Positions 18,030 through 26,071 of a DNA stretch of 64,000 nucleotides are shown piece by piece. The stretch comes from Dyella_B jejuensis (GTDB taxonomy: Bacteria > Pseudomonadota > Gammaproteobacteria > Xanthomonadales > Rhodanobacteraceae): assembly GCF_044904675.1 (NCBI RefSeq), contig NZ_JADIKJ010000001.1, positions 248,001 through 312,000 of the forward strand, given 5' to 3'. The notes under the pieces are model-generated. The model was not told the origin of the DNA. It did no database searches and was given only the letters and a program-made list of their open reading frames with translations. Made by a program: the position numbers and the translations under genes. Each line of letters opens with the position of its first letter. Position 1 is the first letter of the stretch.

Positions 18030-19505
18030 TTACGCGCTGCGCCGCGCGGCTTTTGCATCGTCCGAACGCAGCATTTCGATCTGTTGCAGGTAGTGCTGAT
18101 CCAGCCCCGTGATGTATTCGCCGGAAAAACAGGACGTATCGAAGTGCTTCAGGTTTTCGTTGCCGTCCTGCACTGCCCAGATCAGGTCTTGCAGGTCCTG
18201 GTAGATCAACCAGTCGGCCCCAAGCATCTTCTCTACTTCCTTGTTGGTATGTCCTGCCGCTACCAGTTCGGAAGCAGCCGGCATGTCGATGCCGTACACG
18301 TTCGGATAGCGCACCGGCGGCGCGGCGGACGCGAAATAGACATTTCTAGCGCCAGCGTCGCGCGCCATCTGGATGATCTGGCGCGAGGTGGTGCCGCGCA
18401 CGATGGAATCATCCACCAGCAACACGTTCTTCCTGCGAAATTCCAGCTCGACCGGATTGAGCTTGCGGCGCACCGATTTCACGCGCTCGCCCTGCCCCGG
18501 CATGATGAAGGTGCGCCCAATGTAGCGATTCTTGACGAAGCCCTCGCGGAACGGCACGCCCAGGGCTTCGGCCAGCGCGCTGGCGGCGGTGCGCGCGGTG
18601 TCCGGAATCGGAATCACCGCATCGATGCCGTGATCGGGACGTTCGCGCAAAATCTTTTCCGCCAGTTTCTGGCCCATGCGCAGGCGCGCCTTGTAGACGG
18701 ACACGTTCTCGATCATCGAGTCCGGGCGCGCCAGGTACACGTATTCGAAGATGCATGGCGCATGCACGGCGCCTTCGGCGCACATGCGGGTGTGCAACTG
18801 GCCATCATTGGTGATGAACACGGCCTCGCCCGGCGCTACGTCGCGCAGGCGCTTGAAACCCAGGATATCCAGCGCTACCGATTCCGAAGTCACCGCGTAT
18901 TCGCGCCCTTCCGCGGTGATGCGCTCACCGAGCACCAGCGGCCGAATACCGTTCGGATCGCGGAAAGCCAGCAGGCCATAGCCCAGCAGCAAGGCAAGGC
19001 ACGCATAACCGCCGCGCGCCCGCGCATGCACGCCGGCCACGGCCTTGAAGATGTGGTCCGGCGTCAATGCCATCCGGTCCTGGATCTGCAATTCGTGCGC
19101 GAGCACGTTGAGCAGCACTTCGGAATCGGAATCGGTGTTGATGTGCCGGCGATCGTCCTCGAACATTTCCCGCCGCAGCGTCTCGGTGTTGACCAGGTTG
19201 CCGTTGTGCGCGAAGGCGATGCCGTAGGGCGAGTTCACGTAGAACGGCTGCGATTCGGACGAGCCCTCCGAACCCGCCGTGGGATAGCGGCAATGGCCCA
19301 GGCCGATGCGTCCGCGCAGGCGGCTCATGGCCGCCTGGGTGAAGACGTCGCGCACCAATCCGTTGTCCTTGTGCAGTCGCAGTCGCGCGCCGTCCACGGT
19401 CGCGATACCGGCCGCGTCCTGCCCGCGATGCTGCAGGACGGTAAGGCCGTCATAAAGCGCCGATGCCACCTCGGTGGTACCGACGATGCCGATGATTCCG
19501 CACAT
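18030..19505 (-). CDS. purF: Amidophosphoribosyltransferase
   Basis: PurF catalyses the first committed step of purine synthesis, making phosphoribosylamine from PRPP and glutamine in the cytosol. The 491-aa protein begins MCGIIGIVG, placing the glutamine-cleaving cysteine directly after Met. HRGQDAAG and YGIAFAHNGNLVN belong to the N-terminal glutaminase domain. The C-terminal phosphoribosyltransferase domain holds the PRPP loop VLLVDDSIVRGTTS. Length and motifs are normal. It is the third gene downstream of folC, only 14 bp after cvpA, the order folC-SPOR-cvpA-purF known from gammaproteobacteria. Confidence 0.98.
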   Translation of the reverse strand: MCGIIGIVGTTEVASALYDGLTVLQHRGQDAAGIATVDGARLRLHKDNGLVRDVFTQAAMSRLRGRIGLGHCRYPTAGSEGSSESQPFYVNSPYGIAFAHNGNLVNTETLRREMFEDDRRHINTDSDSEVLLNVLAHELQIQDRMALTPDHIFKAVAGVHARARGGYACLALLLGYGLLAFRDPNGIRPLVLGERITAEGREYAVTSESVALDILGFKRLRDVAPGEAVFITNDGQLHTRMCAEGAVHAPCIFEYVYLARPDSMIENVSVYKARLRMGQKLAEKILRERPDHGIDAVIPIPDTARTAASALAEALGVPFREGFVKNRYIGRTFIMPGQGERVKSVRRKLNPVELEFRRKNVLLVDDSIVRGTTSRQIIQMARDAGARNVYFASAAPPVRYPNVYGIDMPAASELVAAGHTNKEVEKMLGADWLIYQDLQDLIWAVQDGNENLKHFDTSCFSGEYITGLDQHYLQQIEMLRSDDAKAARRSA

Positions 19506-19519
19506 GGTGTTGCTACCTG

Positions 19520-20116
19520 TTATTTGTAATGCGTTGCGTTGGCCGCGCTCGAAGCGGCAGCCGGAGAAGTGGAGCTGTGCGCCGGCAGGTCGCCCGGCAA
19601 TACCTTTGACAGATGCGCCGAAAAATTCTCCGGACGCAGGTGTTCACGCACGTTCGGCGGCATTTCGCGTTCCAGCCATGCCGCCATGCCCTTGAACTGC
19701 GGCAGCAGGGTCGATTGCTGCCACATCGGCTCGTGCGCAAACGAAGTCAGGCCGACCAGGAATACCAGCAGCGTGACCAGCAGCAAACCGCGCACGAAGC
19801 CGAAGATCATGCCAAGCAGGCGATCCGTGCCGCCCAGCCCGGTGCTGTCCACCAGCGTCTGGATCGCGAAGCGCACCAGTGCCCCCACGATCAGCACGGC
19901 GATGAAACAGATGCCATAGCCGACCAGCAGCCGCAAGATCGGCGTTTGGATCGCATGCTCGAAATGCGCCGAGACCGCCGGGCCGTAGGTCCATGCCACC
20001 CAGAACGCCGCGATCCACGTTGCCAGCGCCAGCACCTCGGATATGAGGCCGCGCCAAAGTCCCACAAGGACCGAGAGCACCAATACCGCGATGATGATGA
20101 GGTCGACCGCGTTCAT
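19520..20116 (-). CDS. cvpA: CvpA family inner-membrane protein
   Basis: The 198-aa protein has four predicted hydrophobic helices (residues about 5-25, 30-48, 63-85 and 101-123), and the helix 2 region starts GLWRGLISEVLALATWIAAF, the conserved CvpA core. GTDRLLGMIFGFVRG is also family-typical. CvpA was named for colicin V production and is linked to envelope homeostasis; the molecular role is unclear. The tail after residue 160 is hydrophilic and Ala/Ser-rich. It sits immediately upstream of purF. Confidence 0.92.
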   Translation of the reverse strand: MNAVDLIIIAVLVLSVLVGLWRGLISEVLALATWIAAFWVAWTYGPAVSAHFEHAIQTPILRLLVGYGICFIAVLIVGALVRFAIQTLVDSTGLGGTDRLLGMIFGFVRGLLLVTLLVFLVGLTSFAHEPMWQQSTLLPQFKGMAAWLEREMPPNVREHLRPENFSAHLSKVLPGDLPAHSSTSPAAASSAANATHYK

Positions 20117-20141
20117 GGCGTGATGGGCCTGTCCAGTCTGG

Positions 20142-21119
20142 TCAGTTGGCGCTTACGACGTTGCCGTCGAGGCCGAGCTTGGCCTTGATCTGCTCGCGCA
20201 GGCTCACCGCGTCGCTACGTTGGGTCTGCGGACCGGCGCGCACGCGCCAAAGGCGTTTGCCGCCGGCATTGACCGAATCCACGAAGCTGTCGAAACCATT
20301 GGCGCGCAATTTGTCGCGCAGGGCCATGGCGTCGGCCTGGCTGCCCATCGCCGCTACCTGCACGGCCCAGGCACCGGCGCGAACCGGCGTTCCCGCCGCC
20401 GGCGCCGGCACGTCGCCTTGCGGCGTGGTAGCACCGCTTTCCAGCCGGGCGCGGACACCTTGCACGGTCTGGCCGATCTTCAACCGCGCCGCTTCGGCCT
20501 GGGCGCGGGTCTCGAACGGGCCGGCGCTGACCAGCACCAAGGTCTTGCCGGCGCGCTGGATAGGCTCGCCGCGTACCGGATACCCCATGGCACGGACACG
20601 CTGCATCAGCCGATTGGCGCCCTCCGAAGCATACGCGCTGAGATTCACCGTATAGATGCCGCGCGCCGCGGTAGCCGGCGGCAACGCGGGCGTTGGCGGA
20701 GGTGGCGACGTATTGGCTTGCGGCGGGGCGATGGCCGGCCGGCTGTTGGTCACCAGGCTTTTGGGCGGCGTGGTGGGGATGGCCGGCTGTGATGCCTGTG
20801 GCTGCGCGGGTCCGGAAATGACCGGCGTTGCCGTATTGACCGATGGTTGCGACGGCTTGCCAGCCACGTTTACCGGCGACATGCCGTTCGCGCTCGGCGC
20901 CACGGAAACGGCTGGCGCGACGCTCGCATCCGGCGTCGCGGGCTGTCCGGAAAGGCTGACCGTCTTGGTCTGCAGGTCCCGATCGGGGGCCGGAGGTATC
21001 GCCAGGCTGACCGACTGATCAGTGCCCGTCGTCGAAGGCGACTTCCCCGGGATGAACATCGGCACGAACAGGATCGCCAGCGCAACAAGGACGGCAGCTC
21101 CCAACAGGCGTGTGTTCAA
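20142..21119 (-). CDS. SPOR-domain membrane protein (DedD-like)
   Basis: I place the start at TTG 21119, 6 nt behind GGAG, giving 325 aa that begin LNTRLLGAAVLVALAILFV, the usual N-terminal membrane anchor. The longer frame to 21185 adds residues that fit no family. A Pro/Ala/Ser-rich periplasmic linker follows (about 25-150), then a SPOR-like segment GIYTVNLSAYASEGANRLM and a C-terminal SPOR domain with AWAVQVAAMGSQADAMALR and LWRVRAGPQTQR. SPOR domains bind denuded septal peptidoglycan, so a cell-division role is likely. It lies between folC and cvpA as dedD does in other gammaproteobacteria. Two SPOR-like units rather than one is a point worth noting. Confidence 0.85.
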   Translation of the reverse strand: MNTRLLGAAVLVALAILFVPMFIPGKSPSTTGTDQSVSLAIPPAPDRDLQTKTVSLSGQPATPDASVAPAVSVAPSANGMSPVNVAGKPSQPSVNTATPVISGPAQPQASQPAIPTTPPKSLVTNSRPAIAPPQANTSPPPPTPALPPATAARGIYTVNLSAYASEGANRLMQRVRAMGYPVRGEPIQRAGKTLVLVSAGPFETRAQAEAARLKIGQTVQGVRARLESGATTPQGDVPAPAAGTPVRAGAWAVQVAAMGSQADAMALRDKLRANGFDSFVDSVNAGGKRLWRVRAGPQTQRSDAVSLREQIKAKLGLDGNVVSAN

Positions 21120-21314
21120 GATCGACTCCAGACAACCAGCTTGTGCGTGACGCGGCGGATTATACCTGCCCACGTCGCCTTGCATGACAGTTATTGGATC
21201 GGGCGCCTATGGATGCGCGGCTTCAGGTCCATCGACAGTATCTTGCGGCCTGCGCGAAGCGGGCCCCTAAGCCACCTCCACGGAGGGAAAGCGCATCGTT
21301 TGGATGGAGCGCGC

Positions 21315-22586
21315 TCAGCTGCCGGACTGCGCCAGCACCGCCGAAGCGACGAAAAACGAGCCGAACGCAAGAATGCGCTCGCCTCGGCGGGCCGCGTTGC
21401 GCGCGGCGGTCAGTGCCTGGCGTACATCGTCGTGGGTGTCGAAGGGCGCGCGCGGCAATGTCTGGTGCAACACGCCCGCCAGTACCGCCGCCGGCAGGCC
21501 GCGCGGCGTGTCCTGTTCCAGCCCCGCCAGGTGCCAATGCGCGACGCGCGCGCCCAGCGCCCCCATTACGCCACCCACGTCCTTATCGGACAGCGCGCCA
21601 TATACCGCATGCACACGTCCACCAGGCTGAACATCCAGCCACTCCGCCAGCGCCCTCGCCGCTTGCGGATTGTGGCCCACGTCGACAATCAGCGCCGGGT
21701 CGCCACCCAGCGATTGCAAGCGGGCCGGCGCGCGCGGGAACTGCATGCCGATGGAGGCGATGCGCTCAAGCTCCACCGCATCGACCAGCGGCAAGGCATG
21801 CAGCGCGGCAATGGCCGCCGCGGCGTTCGCGTATTGCACCGGCGCGGCCAGGTCGGGATCGGGCAACTGCAGGCGCGTGCCGTCACGGTGCTGCCAACGC
21901 CAGCCGGTTGACCCACGCTCCAGCTGGAAATCACGACCGGCTCGCTCGACACGGGCACCGTGCGCAGCGAGCGCTTCCAGCAAACCGTCCGGCGGATCGG
22001 ACTGGCCCACGATCGCCGGGCGATCACGGCGCGCGATGCCGGCTTTCTCGCGGCCGATGCTGTCGCGATCCGGTCCCAGCCATTCCACATGGTCCAGGTC
22101 CACCGTGGTGATGATCACCGCATCGGCATCGACCACGTTGACTGCATCCAGGCGCCCGCCCAAGCCCACTTCCAGCAGGGCGACATCGAGATCGGCGCGG
22201 GCAAACAGGTCAAGCGCCGCCAGGGTGCCGAATTCGAAATAGGTCAGCGGAATGTCGCGGCGAGCGAATTCGATGCGCTCGAAGCTCGCCACCAGCGCGG
22301 CATCGTCCGCATCCGCCCCGCCGATGCGAATGCGCTCGTTGTAATGGATGAGGTGCGGCGAGGTATAGCTGCCCACGCGCAAACCCGCCGCGGCCAGCAT
22401 GGCCTCCAGGAAAGCGACCGTCGAACCCTTGCCGTTGGTGCCGCCCACGGTGATCACCCGGCGCGCCGGCGCCGGCGCCCCCATGCGCTGCCACACGGCG
22501 CGCACCCGTTCCAAGCCCAGGTCGACGCCCAGTGCGTGGATGCGCTGCTGATAATCGAGCCATTCGGAAAGGGTGGTTGGCTTCAC
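21315..22586 (-). CDS. folC: Bifunctional dihydrofolate synthase/folylpolyglutamate synthase
   Basis: FolC adds glutamate to dihydropteroate and extends the polyglutamate tail of folates, using ATP. The 423-aa form starts at GTG 22586 (GGAG 7 nt upstream) as VKPTTLSEWLDYQQRIHALG; the extra 35 codons upstream are not family-like. The Mur-ligase P-loop GGTNGKGSTVAFLEAML is near residue 45, followed by SYTSPHLIHYNERIRI, ITTVDLDHVEWLG and the C-terminal domain with LIVDVGHNPQAARAL. accD, often upstream, is absent here. Confidence 0.95.
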   Translation of the reverse strand: MKPTTLSEWLDYQQRIHALGVDLGLERVRAVWQRMGAPAPARRVITVGGTNGKGSTVAFLEAMLAAAGLRVGSYTSPHLIHYNERIRIGGADADDAALVASFERIEFARRDIPLTYFEFGTLAALDLFARADLDVALLEVGLGGRLDAVNVVDADAVIITTVDLDHVEWLGPDRDSIGREKAGIARRDRPAIVGQSDPPDGLLEALAAHGARVERAGRDFQLERGSTGWRWQHRDGTRLQLPDPDLAAPVQYANAAAAIAALHALPLVDAVELERIASIGMQFPRAPARLQSLGGDPALIVDVGHNPQAARALAEWLDVQPGGRVHAVYGALSDKDVGGVMGALGARVAHWHLAGLEQDTPRGLPAAVLAGVLHQTLPRAPFDTHDDVRQALTAARNAARRGERILAFGSFFVASAVLAQSGS

Positions 22587-22766
22587 GCGAAGCTCCGGGC
22601 CTGGGCCCGCGCAACATACGGGCATCGAGCCCGCGACACAATCCTTGTTGGCTGGCCCAAGCCCGCGGCGAGCGGGCCTTGCAGCAACCACGATGAAGAC
22701 TTGCGCTCGATTTTTTACCGCATGCCATTGACGTAAAAGCCTGCGCTTTTGGCATGCAACAGAAAA

Positions 22767-24074
22767 CTAGTCGTCCATACGAGTGGCGGCTAACGCAGCC
22801 TCGCTCTCCGTCCCTTCGCCGCCGCTACCTTCCTGCCGATAGGGTTTGCGCTCGTACATGGCAAGGTCCGCGGCGGCATACAGCAGCGTCGCATCGCCGG
22901 CATCCTCGGGGTACATCGATATGCCGATACTGGCCTGGATCGAAAGCGCATGTCCATGGATCGACATGCCCGCCGCCAATGAGCGCTGCAACCTGTGCGC
23001 GATGCCTTGGGCGGCTTCGCGATGATCGACCCGCGAAAGGATCACCGCGAATTCATCCCCGCCCACGCGCGCCAGCACGTCTTCCCCGTGCAGCTCTTCG
23101 CTGAAGCGCATCGCCGCCCAGCGGAGCAATTCATCGCCCACCGCATGGCCCAGGCGATCGTTGATCTGCTTGAAACCATCCAGGTCGATCATCAACAACG
23201 CCAGCGACTCGCCTTCGGCACGCGCGTCCAATAACGCACGACGGAGACGATCGGCGAACATGCGCCGATTCGGAAGACCGGTCAGTGCATCGTGCAGCGA
23301 GGCGTGTTCGGCATTCGACAGTTGCTCTTCGAGCAACGTGAAAATCATGCCGGTGGCGACCAGGAACTTGGGCAGGTTCCACACTTCCTCTTCTACGTGC
23401 ACCGCCGGCCACAGCACGTCCATCAGATCGCCGACCGGAAAAACAAAGGCCCAGGCGATGAAACTGACCATGGTGAACATGACGCCGGTTGAAGCATCCG
23501 GCGCGCCCAGGCGATAGAACGCGGCAACGGCCAGGTAGTGCCAACACAGGATCCAGCTCACCGCCGAGGACAGCTGGTGGCTGGCCAGCAACGCACCCTG
23601 GACCGCATATACCACCACCGTCATCGCGGTTCGCCATCCACCATGGTTCTGCCCCGCACCTGAGCTGGCACTGCCGAACGCCCAGATGGAAAGGCCCAGT
23701 CCGGCGCAGGTCAGCAAGGCATACGGCCATGGCGAATCCACGCCATACGTCGCGCAGGCAATGAACGCGGCATCCGGCAGCGCGCTCACCAGGGCCCGGG
23801 TGAAATTGCGCCAGCGGTCGCCGTGGCGGCCGTTGCTGGCCCAGATGAAGGCGTTGGCGGCCAGCACCAGCATCGACACCGATATCGCATTGGCGCCGGA
23901 TGCATCCCCTTCGGAATTCTGGCAAACGAACTGCGCCGCGATATGGATCAACAACATGATCCAACCGACCAGCCAGTAGTTGAGGCGTGTCTGGCGCGTG
24001 CGTCGGAGCAACGACCCGAACACCCCGATCAGGCCACTTATCGCGACGAAGTCAGGTACGACGGAGAAATTCAT
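22767..24074 (-). CDS. Membrane-bound diguanylate cyclase
   Basis: The 435-aa protein starts at ATG 24074 with MNFSVVPDFVAI; the longer frame upstream is Cys/Arg-rich and not protein-like. Residues about 5-245 contain roughly seven hydrophobic segments forming an uncharacterised N-terminal sensor. The C-terminal GGDEF domain begins with DALTGLPNRRMF, has DLDGFKQINDRLGHAVGD and an intact RVGGDEFAVIL active site. No RXXD inhibitory site is found at the usual distance before GGDEF. The product should be c-di-GMP, made at the inner membrane. It is convergent with nothing and lies about 180 bp after folC's start, divergent from the aldo/keto reductase. Confidence 0.9.
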   Translation of the reverse strand: MNFSVVPDFVAISGLIGVFGSLLRRTRQTRLNYWLVGWIMLLIHIAAQFVCQNSEGDASGANAISVSMLVLAANAFIWASNGRHGDRWRNFTRALVSALPDAAFIACATYGVDSPWPYALLTCAGLGLSIWAFGSASSGAGQNHGGWRTAMTVVVYAVQGALLASHQLSSAVSWILCWHYLAVAAFYRLGAPDASTGVMFTMVSFIAWAFVFPVGDLMDVLWPAVHVEEEVWNLPKFLVATGMIFTLLEEQLSNAEHASLHDALTGLPNRRMFADRLRRALLDARAEGESLALLMIDLDGFKQINDRLGHAVGDELLRWAAMRFSEELHGEDVLARVGGDEFAVILSRVDHREAAQGIAHRLQRSLAAGMSIHGHALSIQASIGISMYPEDAGDATLLYAAADLAMYERKPYRQEGSGGEGTESEAALAATRMDD

Positions 24075-24426
24075 GCAGGCGCCTGAACCACCTCGCGGGA
24101 AGACCATGGAAAATTGCGCTGCCGCCCGGGCCTTGCCGCTGTACGCTGCGCGGCCGCCGGGCATTGGTCGCTCGCCGCTGCATCGGCCGCAGCAACAAAA
24201 ACTTGAGGCGGCATGCAGGAAAAAACGCACTTTCTTTTGGTTGCGCCACGCAAACAAAAGAAAAAAAGCCAGGGGCGTTTTCCGCTATTGCACGGCACTG
24301 CCCGGTTGGCTTCGTTTCCTGCCCGATCCTCCGGCATGACGCAACGCTCACTTGCATTCAACGCGCACGCCGCTATCAGATGCGGGGATAAAACCATCGC
24401 ACCCCAATCTCCAAGAGGACAGCTCC
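24075..24426. other. Divergent intergenic region with an imperfect palindrome
   Basis: The 352 bp separate the diguanylate cyclase from the aldo/keto reductase and must contain both promoters. The only marked structure is a 15-bp stem with one mismatch at 24231-24263 (TTTCTTTTGGTTGCG, CCA, CGCAAACAAAAGAAA). I see no gene. Confidence 0.5.
24231..24263. repeat. Imperfect 15-bp palindrome, possibly a dispersed repeat
   Basis: The two arms differ at one base and are separated by only 3 nt. A-rich sequence follows on the plus strand, T-rich on the minus strand. It may be a copy of a dispersed palindromic element of this genome or a minus-strand terminator; only one copy is seen in this window. 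Confidence 0.45.
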
Positions 24427-25452
24427 ATGGAATATCGACGTTTAGGCGCATCAGGCTTCAAGGTTCCCGTGCTCAGCTTCGGCACCGGCACATTTGGCGG
24501 CAAGGGCGAATTCTTCGGCGCCTGGGGCAATACCGATGTAGCCGAGGCGCGCAGGCTGGTGGACATCTGCCTGGAAGCGGGCGTCACCCTGTTCGACAGT
24601 GCCGACATCTATTCCTCCGGCGCCGCCGAATCGGTGCTGGGCGAGGCGATCAAAGGCAAGCGCGATCGAGTGCTGATCTCCACCAAGGCCACTTTCCGTT
24701 CCGACGATCGGCCCAACAGCGTGGGTTCCTCGCGCTATCACCTGATCCAGGCGTGCGAGTCGGCGCTCAAACGTTTGGGCACCGACTACATCGACCTGTT
24801 CCAACTGCATGGCTTCGATGCCATGACGCCGGTAGAAGAAACGCTGTCCACGCTGGATGACCTGGTGCGCGCCGGCAAGATCCGCTACCTGGGCGTATCC
24901 AATTTTTCCGGCTGGCACCTGATGAAGTCGCTGGCTGTCGCCGACCGCTACGGCTACTCGCGCTACGTCGCGAACCAGACCTATTACTCGCTGGTCGGCC
25001 GCGATTACGAATGGGAGCTGATGCCGCTGGGCCTGGACCAGGGCCTCGGCGCGGTGGTGTGGAGCCCGCTGGGCTGGGGCCGCCTTACCGGCAAGATCCG
25101 CCGCGGCCAACCGTTGCCGGCCACGAGCCGCCTGCACAAGACCGCCGACGCCGGTCCGCAGGTACAGGATGATTACCTCTACCGTGTCGTCGACGCGCTG
25201 GACGAAATCGCCAAGGAGACCGGCAAGAGCGTGCCGCAGATTGCACTGAACTGGCTGCTGCAGCGTCCCACCGTCTCCACCGTCGTGATCGGCGCGCGGA
25301 ACGAGGAACAACTGCGCCAGAACCTGGATGCGGTCGGCTGGAACCTCACCCCCGAGCAGGTCGCCAGGCTCGATGCCGCCAGCGATCTCACCCCCGCCTA
25401 CCCCTATTGGCACCAACGCGGCTTTGCCGAGCGCAACCCGTCGCCAGTTTGA
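24427..25452 (+). CDS. Aldo/keto reductase
   Basis: AKRs reduce aldehydes or ketones with NADPH. This 341-aa member starts at ATG 24427 behind AAGAGGA. The TIM-barrel tetrad is visible: Asp in LFDSADIYSSG, Tyr in the same motif, Lys in LISTKATF and His in LFQLHGFD. YLGVSNFSGWHL and the C-terminal cofactor segment TVVIGARNEEQL are also typical. Sequence patterns match the potassium-channel-beta/YdjG-like AKR subgroup, but the substrate is unknown. It is a single gene. Confidence 0.93.
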   Translation: MEYRRLGASGFKVPVLSFGTGTFGGKGEFFGAWGNTDVAEARRLVDICLEAGVTLFDSADIYSSGAAESVLGEAIKGKRDRVLISTKATFRSDDRPNSVGSSRYHLIQACESALKRLGTDYIDLFQLHGFDAMTPVEETLSTLDDLVRAGKIRYLGVSNFSGWHLMKSLAVADRYGYSRYVANQTYYSLVGRDYEWELMPLGLDQGLGAVVWSPLGWGRLTGKIRRGQPLPATSRLHKTADAGPQVQDDYLYRVVDALDEIAKETGKSVPQIALNWLLQRPTVSTVVIGARNEEQLRQNLDAVGWNLTPEQVARLDAASDLTPAYPYWHQRGFAERNPSPV

Positions 25453-25540
25453 TCACCCGTGCATTGATAACTCGGGGATACGCGCCTGCGGTCCAATAAC
25501 GCCGTACGTCATATCTCCGGCAGGGCGCAGCCCAGGCGCG

Positions 25541-25572
25541 AGAATAAAAAAAGCCCGCCACGGAGCGGGCTT
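25541..25572 (-). terminator. Terminator hairpin with T-run on the minus strand
   Basis: AAGCCCGC at 25551-25558 pairs with GCGGGCTT at 25565-25572. The T-run (TTTTTTTATT) lies on the minus strand, while on the plus strand the hairpin is preceded by A's. It may terminate the reductase transcript as well, but the orientation fits a minus-strand transcript from the right, where no intact gene is seen. Confidence 0.6.
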
Positions 25573-26071
25573 GGCTTATGCCGCGTGGCGGGTCGCGACC
25601 CGCCGCCGGCACGCATCAGGATGTCGCACTGATCGGGCGTGCCAGGATCGCTGGCCATTTGCCGCCCTTGCCGGTCGAATTGGTCATGCGCGCACGCAGT
25701 GGCCGTTCGGGTCGAAGCTCAGCAGGGGGAGACGATCTTTTGCGCATGCTTGGGAAATCAATGAGCCCGTTGAGGGCAGGTCGTCCACCGCCTGCACCTT
25801 GCTGATGCATCGCGGCTGTTAGCCACCATCCGGCAGGTGTGTGGCTTGCAACGGCTGTCCCAGCTCGGCCTCGGCTTGGACAAGCGCGGCGGCCGCAGCT
25901 TGTGTCGTCCATGCAATAACGGAAAGATTACGCTTTAACTAAAGGCGCTGGCTATTTGGTCGATAGCTTGGCAATGTACCTGCACGTTTACCTCCGCTCC
26001 AAATACTTTCACGTTTTTTGCACGGTAGGTACTCGTTGATAGGGACGCCATTAACGGCAAACTGGGTGGCC
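25573..26071. other. No intact gene; possible decayed minus-strand coding DNA
   Basis: Minus-strand pieces of plausible protein (for example DRLPLLSFDPNGHCVRA ending at a TGA near 25689, and AAAALVQAEAELGQPLQATH ending at a TAA near 25820) are in different frames and lack starts. Together with the minus-strand terminator just beyond, they suggest a decayed gene, but I cannot assign a family. The promoter of the GAF-GGDEF-EAL gene should lie near 25920-26060. Confidence 0.35.

Noticed and set aside
17850..19529. 559-codon plus-strand frame across purF
   Set aside because: purF on the minus strand is unmistakable.
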